A stretch of DNA of 64,000 nt from Corynebacterium sp. HMSC078H07 (GCF_001812805.1 NZ_KV810470.1:40122-104121), one strand, 5' to 3'. Numbered from the stretch's first letter, positions 19,120-29,636 are shown. Translations and numbers: made by a program. Notes: generated by a model not told the origin, from the letters alone.

Positions 19120-19160
19120 TCTCACATTGTGGACATTGCGTCTCAAAATGTGGTACAACT
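19120..19160 (+). promoter_or_regulatory. ilvC promoter with tandem 13-bp direct repeats
   Basis: TGGACA (19130-19135) and TACAAC (19154-19159) are 18 bp apart and form a likely promoter. Two near-identical 13-mers, TCTCACATTGTGG (19120-19132) and TCTCAAAATGTGG (19141-19153), are 21 bp apart, two helical turns, and flank the spacer. They look like tandem operator half-sites. Confidence 0.5.
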
Positions 19161-19188
19161 TCACTAGAACGATTTCCTACACAAGTAA

Positions 19189-20217
<1,029 letters not shown>

Positions 20218-20249
20218 GGACGAGTCAACCTCTGGTTGATGACACCCTG

Positions 20250-20298
20250 CCGCCCCTGGTGCTGATGACTTTTAACAGCCAAGCACGAGGGGCGGTTT
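20250..20298 (+). terminator. Terminator behind ilvC
   Basis: CCGCCCCTGGTGCT (20250-20263) pairs with AGCACGAGGGGCGG (20282-20295), with one bulge and TTT after the stem. It closes the ilvBNC cluster. Confidence 0.8.
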
Positions 20299-20765
20299 CG
20301 GCGTTTTACAAGGTGTAAACCTAGCCTAGGGAGCGAATCGCTATTTGTCTGCGGATCGTTGATGCTGTCTTCCGATATGCGCGGGTTCTGCGGGTCTGGT
20401 TGCGAAGACGCGCCTGGTTGGCGGCTGAGCTAACTCTTTCTGATTGAGACATGTGGATCTTTCCCATGTCGCTGAGTGCCGTCCGAAGATTCATGGTTCA
20501 TATCCTAACTTTGCTTCCTGTGCTTTGCGAGTAGTCGAGGTCGAGGCATTGTTGTTTCATCGTTCTTACTCTGCAAGTTTCGATGTAGAGGGGAGGGCCA
20601 GTTTCTCGACTACCGGGATAGGTTCATTGAGATGACTCGCTCCTCAATGGTGATGAAATCAGAAGGCTTGGACATGGGGGCGCCCGACCAACGCGACGTA
20701 GGGATATGGTTTCGGGTTGCCATGTAAGATTCGCTCATAAACGGGCACGATCTCACATCTGCGAG
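20299..20765. other. Gene-poor spacer between ilvC and the DUF262 gene
   Basis: No supported gene. Short frames here lack ribosome sites. Just after the ilvC terminator, TTTACA-AGG-TGTAAA is a short perfect palindrome followed by CCTAG/CTAGG. Base composition is more AT-rich and less codon-like than in neighbouring genes. This is a likely site of gene turnover, since in C. glutamicum the ilvC-serA interval holds other genes. Confidence 0.4.
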
Positions 20766-20778
20766 TAGGCTCAGAACC

Positions 20779-22572
20779 ATGGGTTACACCACGCCAAGCT
20801 ATGACCTTTCTGACCTCTTTGCTCGCATTGATCGCGGGGATATCCAGCTTCCAGATTTCCAGCGTGCTTACTCCTGGGACGAAGACCGTATCCGCTCTCT
20901 CATCGTGACCGTCCTGCGCGGCTATCCGCTGGGCGCCTTCTTGGCGCTGGATACTCGCAACGAGACGATGCGTTTCCGCCCCCGCCCGCTCGCGGGCGCG
21001 CCGGATACCGGAGTGAACCCAGGCCTTCTTCTCCTGGATGGTCAGCAGCGCCTTACCTCGCTTTACCACTGCTTCCGCGGCGATGGTTACGTGGACACGA
21101 CGGACTTTCGCTCCAAGAAAGTCTCCCGCAAGTTCTACGTCGATCTACGCACGGCCACGAGTGAGGACATCATGCCGGATGAGGCTGTCTTTGCGGTGAA
21201 CCAGCATGGCGAGCTGAAGTCTCACTTTGCGCCAGAGATTGAGGGCTCGCTGGCAAACCGCGAGGCTGCTATTGATGCTTGCTGCATCCCCGTTTCAGCG
21301 CTGCTGAGCGAAGAAGGCACGAGCATGCTCTTCGAGTTGGCCGCTGCCGATAATGGTGTGAATCGCGATGTTGTCGCAGCCTTTAACAACCGCATTTTGC
21401 GCCCGCTTTCGGGTTATGACGTGCCCATGATTCGCCTGTCCCGTGAGACTGCCCAAGCAGGCATTGGCTCGATCTTTGCCCAAGTGAACTCCGCTGGTTT
21501 GCAGATGGACGTCTTTGACCTCCTTACCGCGGTTTTCGCGTCCGAGGATCCGGATTTCCACTTGGCGGAGCATTGGGGGGACGTCGAGAAGCAACTGCGT
21601 GCATTCCCGGCACTCGACGGTATTGGTCGCAATGAGTTCCTCTCCGCGGTCTCCTTGCTGGTCTCGGGCAAGAAAGGCACAGCTGGCGGGCAGCGCGAGG
21701 ATATCCTGCAGCTTTCCCTGGCTGAGTACCGCGCTGCTTCGTCGACACTCGTCATTACCTTCCGTGAGGTGGCGGAATTCTTGGCTGAGCGTTGCATCTT
21801 GTCCTTGGACCAGGTGCCGTACAACGAGCAGATTATCCCGCTCGCGGTTATCCTTGCCCGCCTAACTGAGCGAAATGGTGTGCTCGCCACACAGGACTCC
21901 TGGGACCGCCTCAACCAGTGGTTCTGGAGCGGTGTCTTTGGTGAACTCTATGGTTCTTCGGCCGTCAAGCTGCGTGCCGCACGTGATGTTGACGAGGTCA
22001 CCGCATGGGTAGCGGGGGAGACCGAAGTCGTGCCCCAGACTGTGCGCGATGCTTCCTTCCGCGAATCCCGCCTTCTATCTGTCAGCGAGAACGACGGCGT
22101 GTGGCATGGCCTCTATGCGCTGCTCATGGCGCGCGGTGCGAAGGATTGGCGCACCGGCCAACCCTTCACCCGCCACACCTTTGAGGACCTTAAGCCGGGC
22201 TTTTTCCCAATCTTCCCGCTGTCGTGGTGCCAGCGTCATGGGGTCAGCGCTGTGTTGGCTAACTCTGTGCTCAACCGCACGCCGATGGGCAAGCGCACCG
22301 AAGTTGTCCTCGATGGGCATTCGCCGGAGCGCTACCTTCCGCGCGTGCAGTCCAAGTCCATCATGGAGGATGCCGAGTTCGATAGCGTGCTGGCCTCCCA
22401 TGAGCTGCAACCGGAGCTGCTGACATCCAAGAGTGCGTATCAGTTCTTTGCCGATCGCCGCGAACGTTTCGTGGGCATCGTAGAATATGCCTTGAATAAG
22501 GCCGTCATTCGTGACGTCGATGAAGCCAACCTGTCTGGTGGTGAGGAGGGCCCGCAGGCTTTTGCACACTAA
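20779..22572 (+). CDS. DUF262 protein with HNH-like C-terminus lacking its His pair
   Basis: 597 residues. The N-terminal DUF262 domain (about 5-230) has the ParB/sulfiredoxin-type signatures IQLPDFQRAYSW and LLLDGQQRLTSLYH, where DGQQR is the nucleotide-handling motif. Such domains occur in defence-linked nucleases (GmrSD, SspE, BrxU). The C-terminal part (about 445-560) aligns with the DUF1524 His-Me nuclease region: GAKDWRTGQP, then PGFFPIFPLSWC where relatives have D-x-H-H-I-F-P, then SVLNRTPMGKRT keeping the Asn. The catalytic His pair thus appears replaced by Phe-Pro. The ATG follows TAGGCT (20766-20771) by 7 nt, so it is probably leaderless. A stand-alone gene; cellular role unknown. 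Confidence 0.78.
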   Translation: MGYTTPSYDLSDLFARIDRGDIQLPDFQRAYSWDEDRIRSLIVTVLRGYPLGAFLALDTRNETMRFRPRPLAGAPDTGVNPGLLLLDGQQRLTSLYHCFRGDGYVDTTDFRSKKVSRKFYVDLRTATSEDIMPDEAVFAVNQHGELKSHFAPEIEGSLANREAAIDACCIPVSALLSEEGTSMLFELAAADNGVNRDVVAAFNNRILRPLSGYDVPMIRLSRETAQAGIGSIFAQVNSAGLQMDVFDLLTAVFASEDPDFHLAEHWGDVEKQLRAFPALDGIGRNEFLSAVSLLVSGKKGTAGGQREDILQLSLAEYRAASSTLVITFREVAEFLAERCILSLDQVPYNEQIIPLAVILARLTERNGVLATQDSWDRLNQWFWSGVFGELYGSSAVKLRAARDVDEVTAWVAGETEVVPQTVRDASFRESRLLSVSENDGVWHGLYALLMARGAKDWRTGQPFTRHTFEDLKPGFFPIFPLSWCQRHGVSAVLANSVLNRTPMGKRTEVVLDGHSPERYLPRVQSKSIMEDAEFDSVLASHELQPELLTSKSAYQFFADRRERFVGIVEYALNKAVIRDVDEANLSGGEEGPQAFAH

Positions 22573-23461
22573 AGCACTAGTGGTGGCGCTCGCAGTGGGA
22601 TGTCTCGCTGCGAGCGCTTCTAGCTGTTCGTCGATGGGCCGGGGCGAACAGCTTGTTACCCAGGACATTACGGCAGTGCCTGACGCTGAGATTGACCTTG
22701 CTCGTGCAAGCGAAGAGAACCGTCTGCGGCTGATTGATCCCGCCTTCGCTGATATGGTAGCCGTCCTCGACGACCCCTGGGGAGTGGAATCCGCACGGCT
22801 TTTCTTTAAGAACACCAACACACTCATTCTGGCCGAAGATACAGACGCTGCTGCTCTGCGTGCGGCAACGCTGAGCGTGTCCCAACGCGTTCCTATGGTG
22901 ACGTATGACGAGTCCATTCGGGGACAAACTGCGGAGTTAGCGACGGATCTGGGGGTGGAACGCATCGTTGTCGTCGGCGATGTTCCCTGGGCTAGTCAAT
23001 CGGGCCTCCAGGAGGTCATCCATGACCCAGGCAATACGAAAGCTTTAGGGGAGTACACGGCCTTTCAATTCACCTCAAAGGTCGTGAAAGATCCAAGCCG
23101 CATGGTGGATAACATTGCGCATTTGGATTCCTCCGCGAAAGTTGAGCTCAAGGCGGCTTGGGAGCCTTTGCCGCAGTACATGACAAAGGAAAAGATGCCA
23201 GCGATCCCTGCTGAAGCGCGGCGCGATGCGCAAATGGCCCCCGTCATCGTTGCCACCGTGGATAGCCCAGTGGCGAATGTTGTGAACGCTAATGCTTATG
23301 GCGGTTCCGTGATGGTCATGCCGGATCCTGATCCGTCGGCGACGAAGGTCGGGGCGGCAATGACCGCGGGGCTTTCAGAGGGGCCTATCGTGGCACTCGG
23401 ACCGGAATTCGGTTCAGTGACAGAATTCACGCATAAAATAGATCAGGGTTGGAAAGAATAA
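22562..23461 (+). CDS. Secreted protein, possible lipoprotein, CWB2-like
   Basis: About 299 residues with an N-terminal hydrophobic signal (KALVVALAVGCLAASASSC) containing two Cys that could be lipidated, although neither site matches the lipobox well. The mature part has alternating beta/alpha stretches such as NTLILAEDTDAAALRAATLSV and VERIVVVGDVPW, which recall cell-wall-binding repeat 2 domains; this similarity is by eye. The frame is open from 22511. I prefer the TTG at 22562 because GAGGAGG (22543-22549) precedes it and a normal signal peptide results; the ATG at 22520 is the alternative. It overlaps the DUF262 end by 11 nt and precedes serA. Confidence 0.6.
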   Translation: MHTKALVVALAVGCLAASASSCSSMGRGEQLVTQDITAVPDAEIDLARASEENRLRLIDPAFADMVAVLDDPWGVESARLFFKNTNTLILAEDTDAAALRAATLSVSQRVPMVTYDESIRGQTAELATDLGVERIVVVGDVPWASQSGLQEVIHDPGNTKALGEYTAFQFTSKVVKDPSRMVDNIAHLDSSAKVELKAAWEPLPQYMTKEKMPAIPAEARRDAQMAPVIVATVDSPVANVVNANAYGGSVMVMPDPDPSATKVGAAMTAGLSEGPIVALGPEFGSVTEFTHKIDQGWKE

Positions 23462-23505
23462 ACTACACTTCACGGCATCCACTCATCAGCCTAGTGAAGG
23501 AAGTT

Positions 23506-25092
23506 ATGTCGAAGCCGGTCGTACTCATCGCCGATAAGCTTGCAGAATCCACCGTTTCCGCGTTGGGAGACACTGTTGAGGTCCGTTGGGTCGACGGCCC
23601 CAACCGTGAGGAACTCCTCGCCGCGGTCCCAGAAGCCGATGCACTCCTCGTGCGCTCTGCCACAACCGTTGATGAAGAGGTTCTTAGTGCTGCAGGCAAG
23701 TTAAAGATCGTTGGCCGCGCTGGCGTCGGCCTGGATAACGTCGACATCCCCGCGGCTACTGAGCGTGGTGTCATGGTAGTCAATGCACCGACGTCCAATA
23801 TTCACTCCGCTTGTGAGCAAGCCATTGCTTTGCTGCTGGCTACCGCCCGCCAGGTTCCGGCAGCTGATCAGTCGCTTCGTCAGGGCGAATGGAAGCGCTC
23901 TTCTTTCAAGGGCGTGGAAGTTTTTGGCAAGACCATTGGCATCGTCGGCTTCGGCCACATTGGCCAGCTGTTTGCTCAGCGTCTACTGGCTTTTGAAACT
24001 GTCGTCATCGCACACGACCCGTACGCGAACCCGGCCCGTGCCGCCGCACTTGGTGTGGAACTGGTGAGCCTAGAGGAGCTCATGGCGCGCGCTGACTTCG
24101 TTACTATCCACCTGCCCAAGACTCCGGAAACTACCGGTATGTTTGACGCGGAGCTCCTAGCCAAGGCTAAGAAGGGGCAGATCATCATCAACGCTGCCCG
24201 CGGTGGCCTCGTGGATGAAGCAGCCCTGGCAGAGTCCATCAAGTCGGGCCATCACCGCGGTGCTGGTTTCGACGTGTATGCCACCGAGCCGTGCACGGAT
24301 TCCCCGCTCTTTGAGCTCCCGCAAGTGACCGTGTCCCCGCACTTAGGTGCTTCCACCGTGGAAGCCCAAGACCGTGCTGGTACTGACGTGGCCGAGTCTG
24401 TGCTCAAAGCACTCGCTGGTGAGTTTGTGGCGGATGCCGTTAACGTGGAAGGCGGCAAGGTAGGCGAGGAGGTCGCTGGATGGCTGGACCTTACCCGCAA
24501 GCTCGGTCTCGTTGCTGGCAGCCTCTTGGGCTCCGCTCCTGTGGCAGTTGAGGTGGAAGCTTGCGGCGAGCTTGCGAACGAAGACGTCTCCGCGTTGGGC
24601 CTGTCAGCGGTGCGTGGCCTGTTTTCCGGTGTGGTCACGGAATCCGTGACCTTCGTTAACGCCATGCAAATCGCGGAGAGTCGCGGCGTCGACGTGGAGG
24701 TCAAGACGAACGTCGAGTCGAAGGGCCACCGCTCGTCCGTCGTCGTAAAGATTATCGGCTCTGGCGGTGAAGTGTCACAGCTGACCGGTGCGCTCATTGG
24801 TATTGATGGCGTTGAGAAGATCGTTCGCATCAACGGCCGCGGCGTGGACATGCGCGCAACGGGCCGCAACCTTTTCTTCTCTTACAAGGATGCCCCGGGC
24901 GCTCTTGGCACGGTGGGCACCAAGCTGGGAGCGGCCGGCATCAACATTGTTGCTGCGGCGCTGACCCAAGGTAAGAAGGTTGATGATGCGGTGCTCATCC
25001 TCCGCGTCGAGCGCGAGGTTCCGGAAGAACTCATCGAAGAAATCAACGCTGCGCTGGGCGCTAGCTGCCGCCAGATCGACTTCGGCGCTTAA
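23506..25092 (+). CDS. serA: D-3-phosphoglycerate dehydrogenase
   Basis: A 528-residue long-form SerA, the first committed enzyme of serine synthesis, oxidising 3-phosphoglycerate with NAD. Domains in order: substrate-binding lobe, Rossmann core with [16 protein letters not shown], catalytic Arg/Glu/His region ([29 protein letters not shown]), an intervening ASB domain (about 320-450) and a C-terminal ACT domain (about 455-528) for serine feedback. The frame opens at 23449, but the ATG at 23506 has GAAGGAAG at the right distance and starts the conserved part ([12 protein letters not shown]). Length agrees with actinobacterial SerA. Confidence 0.95.
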   Translation: MSKPVVLIADKLAESTVSALGDTVEVRWVDGPNREELLAAVPEADALLVRSATTVDEEVLSAAGKLKIVGRAGVGLDNVDIPAATERGVMVVNAPTSNIHSACEQAIALLLATARQVPAADQSLRQGEWKRSSFKGVEVFGKTIGIVGFGHIGQLFAQRLLAFETVVIAHDPYANPARAAALGVELVSLEELMARADFVTIHLPKTPETTGMFDAELLAKAKKGQIIINAARGGLVDEAALAESIKSGHHRGAGFDVYATEPCTDSPLFELPQVTVSPHLGASTVEAQDRAGTDVAESVLKALAGEFVADAVNVEGGKVGEEVAGWLDLTRKLGLVAGSLLGSAPVAVEVEACGELANEDVSALGLSAVRGLFSGVVTESVTFVNAMQIAESRGVDVEVKTNVESKGHRSSVVVKIIGSGGEVSQLTGALIGIDGVEKIVRINGRGVDMRATGRNLFFSYKDAPGALGTVGTKLGAAGINIVAAALTQGKKVDDAVLILRVEREVPEELIEEINAALGASCRQIDFGA

Positions 25093-25102
25093 GACGTTGT
25101 CG

Positions 25103-25121
25103 CAACGCGCCGTTCGCGTTG
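25103..25121 (+). terminator. Hairpin after serA
   Basis: CAACGCG (25103-25109) and CGCGTTG (25115-25121) form a short GC-rich stem 10 nt after the serA stop. There is no clear T-run, so the call is tentative. Confidence 0.35.
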
Positions 25122-25173
25122 TCTGCGGTACATGCGGTTGAGTGATTTCACCGTCTGGTAGCCGGTGCCGTGG

Positions 25174-25202
25174 TATTCTCACTTGTATCCAACAGGTGAG
25201 AA
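25174..25202 (+). promoter_or_regulatory. leuB -10 box overlapped by an inverted repeat
   Basis: TATTCT (25174-25179) is the likely -10. TTCTCAC (25176-25182) and GTGAGAA (25196-25202) form a palindrome with a 13-nt spacer that covers the -10 and transcription start. It is a candidate operator. LtbR controls leuB in C. glutamicum, but this repeat differs from the one between ltbR and leuC in this window. Confidence 0.45.
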
Positions 25203-25216
25203 AGGAATCCCGCAAT

Positions 25217-26236
25217 ATGAAATTGGCAGTGATTGGCGGCGACGGTATCGGCCCCGAGGTAACCGCGGAGGCGCTTAAGGTTCTTCGCGCCGTGCGCGAC
25301 GACATTGAGGTTACCGACTACGACCTCGGCGCTCGTCGCTACCTGCGCAATGGCGAGCTTCTCACCGAGGAGGATCTGGCCTCCTTGCGCGAGCACGATG
25401 CCATCTTGCTCGGCGCTATCGGCGCCCCTGGTGAGGTTCCGCCGGGTGTACTGGAGCGCGGCCTTCTGCTCAAGATGCGCTTTGCGCTGGATCACCACGT
25501 TAACTTGCGCCCGTCCAGGCTCTATCCCACGGCCACCTCGCCGCTAGCGAACCCGGGCGACATCGACTTCGTCGTTGTTCGTGAGGGCACTGAGGGCCTG
25601 TACTGCGGCAACGGCGGTACCCTCCGTGAAGGCACGGAGCACGAGGTGGCCTCGGAGGTTTCTCAGAACACCCGCTTTGGTGTGGAGCGAGTTGTGCGCG
25701 ACGCCTTCGATCGCGCCATGACGCGCCGCAAGCACGTCACCCTCGTGCACAAGACCAATGTTTTAGTCAATGCTGGTGGCTTGTGGCAGCGCACCGTCGA
25801 TGAGGTTGCTCGGGATTACCCTGAGGTGACGGTGGACTATAACCACATTGATGCCGCCACTATCTACATGGTGACTGACCCGGCACGCTATGACGTCATT
25901 GTTACCGATAACCTCTTCGGCGATATCCTCACTGACCTCGCTGGTGCTGTCACCGGTGGCATTGGACTGGCAGCCTCCGGCAACATTGATGCCTCCGGCA
26001 CCAACCCGTCCATGTTCGAACCTGTCCATGGTTCTGCTCCCGATATCGCGGGCCAGGGTATTGCCGATCCCACCGCCGCCATCCTGTCTGCGGCTATGTT
26101 GCTGCGTCATCTTGGCGATGAAGACAATGCGGCGCGTGTGGAAGAAGCAGTCGCGCAGGATGTCTCCTCCCGGGGCGATGAGCCGGTGCGCACTGTTGAG
26201 ATTGGTGACCGAATCGCCTCCGCACTGGCATCCTAA
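25217..26236 (+). CDS. leuB: 3-isopropylmalate dehydrogenase
   Basis: A 339-residue beta-decarboxylating dehydrogenase that oxidises 3-isopropylmalate in leucine synthesis. Seen: [20 protein letters not shown], the substrate-binding arginines in RPSRLYP and the [12 protein letters not shown] stretch, and the metal/NAD region [16 protein letters not shown] with [27 protein letters not shown] lies upstream of the ATG at 25217; the earlier in-frame start at 25142 lies upstream of the promoter and is rejected. leuCD are 20 kb away, as in C. glutamicum. Confidence 0.95.
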   Translation: MKLAVIGGDGIGPEVTAEALKVLRAVRDDIEVTDYDLGARRYLRNGELLTEEDLASLREHDAILLGAIGAPGEVPPGVLERGLLLKMRFALDHHVNLRPSRLYPTATSPLANPGDIDFVVVREGTEGLYCGNGGTLREGTEHEVASEVSQNTRFGVERVVRDAFDRAMTRRKHVTLVHKTNVLVNAGGLWQRTVDEVARDYPEVTVDYNHIDAATIYMVTDPARYDVIVTDNLFGDILTDLAGAVTGGIGLAASGNIDASGTNPSMFEPVHGSAPDIAGQGIADPTAAILSAAMLLRHLGDEDNAARVEEAVAQDVSSRGDEPVRTVEIGDRIASALAS

Positions 26237-26253
26237 CCCTGTAGTCTTGGCGC

Positions 26254-28110
26254 ATGAGCGTCGAATTAGACGAGGTAGTAAGCTTCCTCGCCCAGCACGA
26301 GCCCTTCTCCCACCTGCCGGAGGAGGAGCTCTCCGCCCTGTCCACCCAGCTCAGCATCGTGTACCTGCGCCGAGGGGAGAGACCTGTTCATCGTGGGGAA
26401 ACTAACGACAAGCTTCACATCATCCGTACGGGCGCCATCGATGTGCTCGGTGAGGATGAGGTCTTGCTGGACCGCCGCGAAGCTGGACTGACCTTTGGGT
26501 ATTCCACTCTGCAGGGCGAGCCACTCTCCGCCTATGACATGGTCGCGGTGGAGGACAGCCTCATCTTTACCCTGTCGCAGGAGGCTTTCAGCACGCTTGC
26601 CCAGCGCAATCCGGATATCGCGCGCTTCTTCTCAGCGCAGTCACGCCAGGTGCGCGCAGCAGCGCGGGAGCTTGCTGACGCCGCCCCGACCGACGTCCTC
26701 CGCACGCCCCTTGGCGAGTTGATCCGTACCGATGTCCTGACGTCTTCAGCGGACACCTCGATTGGCCAAGCGGCTCAACTGATGACCGACCGCGGAGTTT
26801 CCTCCTTGCTGGTGACACGCACAGACAACCAACTAGAGGGAATTGTGACCGACCGTGACCTGCGCTCACGCGTGATCGCAGCCGGACTCGATCCGACACA
26901 GCCGGTGGGGGAGATTATGACCCCCAACCCGCTCACCGTTTCCACGGAGGCGCCCGCCATGGAAGCTCTGCTCCACATGGCGGAGCGCGGCATCCATCAT
27001 CTTCCGGTCGTTGACGAAGGCCGCCTTCACGGCATTGTTACCCAGTCCGATGTGACACGTTTGCTCCACAATGACCCCGTCTATTTGGCTGCAGATCTGT
27101 CACGTCGCAGCAGCCAGCAGGAACTCACCGGTGCGTTTACTGAGGCCACACGGCTGGCAGGTCGTTTCGTGGAACGCGGATCCACTCCTGCGGAGACATC
27201 CAGCTTGGTGACCCTCGCTGCGGATGCCGTGGCGCGCCGCCTGTGCACCTTGGCTGAGGAGGAACTGGGTCCGCCGCCGGTGGAGTATGCTTTCGTGGCC
27301 GTGGGGTCTCAAGGCCGCCGCGAGATGGCTCTGGCCTCTGATCAGGATAACGCCCTCGTCCTTGCGGATGATTACGACGCTTCTGTTCACGGTGAGTACT
27401 TTGCTGCGCTGAGCACCTTTGTGTGCGAAGGCCTCGCTGACGCTGGCCAAGTCTTGTGCCCTGGTGACATGATGGCCAAGACGCCCGAATGGCGTATGAC
27501 GTGCTCGGAATGGATCGAGACCTTCCGCCGATGGATTCGTGACCCACAGCCGGATGCTTTGCTCAACGCACAAATCTTCTTCGACTTCCGCGTCCTCTAT
27601 GGCAACGAGCGCCTTGGTCGCCTCGTCCACAATGCTGCCGTGGACATGGGTAAGGGGGCGACCCGGTTGCATGCCCACCTGGCTAGTTTGGCTGCGCGAC
27701 GAGAGCCACCACTGACATTCTTCCGCGGGCTCGTCGTCGAGCGCGACGGTGATTATGCCAATACTCTCGACATCAAGAAGGGCGGTACGGCGGGCATCGT
27801 GCAGATGGGGAGGCTTTTTGCCTTGGCGTCTGGCTCGCCTGTAGTGGATACGCGGCAGCGTCTCCGTGAAGCTGCGGGTGATGCGGTGAGCCGCCAGGGA
27901 GCCCAAGAGCTTGTCGACGCCTTCGACTTTCTCCGCGCCCTATCCTTTCAGCACCAAGCCCGCCAATTGCGCGAAGGCGTTCCGCCGGACTACCACATCG
28001 ATCCAAAGAGCCTCGGCCGCCTTGAGCGCGAGCGCCTGCGTGATGCTTTCCGCGCCATCAAGTCAATGCAGAATGCACTGGCCACCAAGTACCCGGTGAG
28101 GAGCATCTAG
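26254..28110 (+). CDS. cNMP-binding / CBS-pair / DUF294 nucleotidyltransferase protein
   Basis: 618 residues with four modules: a cyclic-nucleotide-binding beta barrel (about 10-125), two CBS domains (about 150-270, with MTDRGVSSLLVTRTDNQLEGIVTDRDL), a GlnD-like DUF294 nucleotidyltransferase (about 300-430, with VGSQGRREMALASDQDNAL carrying the G-S and D-x-D-type residues) and a helical DUF294_C domain. This looks like a sensor that modifies a partner protein in response to adenine nucleotides or cyclic nucleotide, but substrate and partner are unknown. TAGTCT ends 6 nt before the ATG (leaderless). The exonuclease gene begins immediately after its stop, a pairing also seen in C. glutamicum. 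Confidence 0.82.
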   Translation: MSVELDEVVSFLAQHEPFSHLPEEELSALSTQLSIVYLRRGERPVHRGETNDKLHIIRTGAIDVLGEDEVLLDRREAGLTFGYSTLQGEPLSAYDMVAVEDSLIFTLSQEAFSTLAQRNPDIARFFSAQSRQVRAAARELADAAPTDVLRTPLGELIRTDVLTSSADTSIGQAAQLMTDRGVSSLLVTRTDNQLEGIVTDRDLRSRVIAAGLDPTQPVGEIMTPNPLTVSTEAPAMEALLHMAERGIHHLPVVDEGRLHGIVTQSDVTRLLHNDPVYLAADLSRRSSQQELTGAFTEATRLAGRFVERGSTPAETSSLVTLAADAVARRLCTLAEEELGPPPVEYAFVAVGSQGRREMALASDQDNALVLADDYDASVHGEYFAALSTFVCEGLADAGQVLCPGDMMAKTPEWRMTCSEWIETFRRWIRDPQPDALLNAQIFFDFRVLYGNERLGRLVHNAAVDMGKGATRLHAHLASLAARREPPLTFFRGLVVERDGDYANTLDIKKGGTAGIVQMGRLFALASGSPVVDTRQRLREAAGDAVSRQGAQELVDAFDFLRALSFQHQARQLREGVPPDYHIDPKSLGRLERERLRDAFRAIKSMQNALATKYPVRSI

Positions 28111-28737
28111 ATGTGGGGGAGATGGAGCCGAACGCGACGCCGCGCTGACTGGGGAGCGCCGGCCTCCTCGACCCCAATCGATGATCTGGCTCTGCTTGCA
28201 GTGGATATGGAGACCACAAGCCTCGAACCCCGCACAGGCGACATCGTCTCCATCGGCTGGGTGCCGGTCAATGGCGGAACAATTGACCTCTCTGGTGCCG
28301 GATACTACATCGTTCGTGGCGCCCAGGTAGGGGAGGATGCCCACGTGCACATGCTGACCCAAGACATGGTGGACGGTGGCATTGAATTGGAGGAGGCGGC
28401 AACACACCTGCGGCAAGCGCTGGAGGGCCGCGCGCTCCTTGCACACTTTGCACACCTCGAAGTGGGGTTTATTGAGACGCTGTCCCAACGGGTCTTTGGT
28501 GAGCGCCCGCAGCTGGCCGTCGTTGACACGTTTGCCTTAGAACGACGCCACATGGAGCGCATGGGAACCTACCCGCGCGGAGAAGATCTGCGCCTTGCGC
28601 GCGTGCGCCAACGCTATGGCCTGCCGCGATATGGCAGCCACAATGCGCTGAGTGATGCACTCGCCTGTGCTGAGCTGTATGTAGCCCAGCGAGGTAACAC
28701 CCGCGCTGTCACACTTCGGGAGGTGGCACTGCGTTAG
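28111..28737 (+). CDS. DnaQ-like 3'-5' exonuclease
   Basis: A 208-residue DEDDh exonuclease. Exo I is AVDMETTSLEPRTGDIVSIG (Asp and Glu metal ligands). Exo II appears as LLAHFAHLEVGFIE, with Glu where the family usually has Asp. Exo III is YGSHNALSDALACAELY (His and Asp). Activity is likely retained because Glu can bind metal, but the change is notable. It starts with no gap after the cNMP/CBS/nucleotidyltransferase gene, with GAGGAG inside that gene as ribosome site, so the two are co-translated. A role in proofreading or in degrading a small nucleic acid or nucleotide is possible. Confidence 0.82.
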   Translation: MWGRWSRTRRRADWGAPASSTPIDDLALLAVDMETTSLEPRTGDIVSIGWVPVNGGTIDLSGAGYYIVRGAQVGEDAHVHMLTQDMVDGGIELEEAATHLRQALEGRALLAHFAHLEVGFIETLSQRVFGERPQLAVVDTFALERRHMERMGTYPRGEDLRLARVRQRYGLPRYGSHNALSDALACAELYVAQRGNTRAVTLREVALR

Positions 28738-28824
28738 CTTTTCTCCCTAGACGCGAAACATTAACAGGATTTACACCATAGCCTCGATGCGGTGTGAATG
28801 ATCCTCGCGAGTAGTATGTCCGTT

Positions 28825-29634
28825 ATGCGTTTAGGACGAATTGCCCATACTGAAGGAATCTGTTTCGCCATCATTGATGGTCCAGCTGACGCCCCACTGG
28901 AGCAGCTAGTTGCCAAGGAGATCGCTGGTACACCGTTTACCCCGCCCGAGCCCACCGGCCGCGAGTGGCCTCTCAGTGAGGTTCGCCTCTTGGCTCCGAC
29001 CCTGCCCACGAAGGTTGTGGCCTTGGGTCGTAACTATGCCGACCACGTGGCGGAGGTCTTCAAGGAGTCTGCGGAGCATCTGCCGCCGACCATCTTCATC
29101 AAGCCTTCCACCGCTGTCATTGGGCCGGGCGCACCAATTAAGATTCCGGAATTCGCCACCAATGTGGAGTTTGAAGGCGAGCTCGCTGTCGTGATTTCTA
29201 AGGTGTCGAAGAACATCGACCCAGAGAACTGGCGCGATCACGTCGTGGGCTACACCATCTGCAATGATGTCTCTTCCCGTGACCTGCAGTTTAAGGACGG
29301 TCAGTGGGCACGTGCCAAGGGCATTGACACCTTCTGCCCGCTCGGCCCGTGGATTGAGACGGATTTGGATTGCATCAACCTGGATGATCAGAAGATCAAT
29401 GCCTACCTGACTCACGATGGCAAGCGTGAGCAGAAGCAGGATTCCAACACGGACCAGATGATCGTGAAGATGGGCGGCATCATCGCCGAAATTTCCCAGT
29501 CCTACACCTTGTTGCCGGGCGACGTCATCACGACGGGTTCGCCCGCAGGTACCGCGCCGATGGTTCCGGGCGACACGATTGAAATTGAGATTCCGGGAGT
29601 GGGCAGCCTCACTAACCCGATTACCCGCGCGTAG
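28825..29634 (+). CDS. odx: Oxaloacetate decarboxylase (FAH family)
   Basis: A 269-residue fumarylacetoacetate hydrolase-family protein. The acid residues that bind the divalent metal lie in VEFEGELAVVI and the following VSSRDLQF-DGQW region; KVVALGRNYADHV and SPAGTAPMVPGD are conserved. C. glutamicum Odx, a metal-dependent oxaloacetate decarboxylase, has the same size, motifs and position after the DnaQ-like gene, so I use that name. TAGTAT (28812-28817) lies 7 nt before the ATG at 28825, which I choose over the in-frame starts at 28798 and 28816. It converges on the isochorismate synthase gene 3 nt away. Confidence 0.82.
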   Translation: MRLGRIAHTEGICFAIIDGPADAPLEQLVAKEIAGTPFTPPEPTGREWPLSEVRLLAPTLPTKVVALGRNYADHVAEVFKESAEHLPPTIFIKPSTAVIGPGAPIKIPEFATNVEFEGELAVVISKVSKNIDPENWRDHVVGYTICNDVSSRDLQFKDGQWARAKGIDTFCPLGPWIETDLDCINLDDQKINAYLTHDGKREQKQDSNTDQMIVKMGGIIAEISQSYTLLPGDVITTGSPAGTAPMVPGDTIEIEIPGVGSLTNPITRA

Positions 29635-29636
29635 CG

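Noticed and set aside
20444-20635. 63-codon frame in the ilvC-DUF262 spacer
   Set aside because: No ribosome site or recognisable sequence; the region is not codon-like.
20299-23461. Defence island around the DUF262 gene
   Set aside because: No methyltransferase, nuclease partner, toxin-antitoxin or integrase nearby; the neighbour is a secreted protein and serA.
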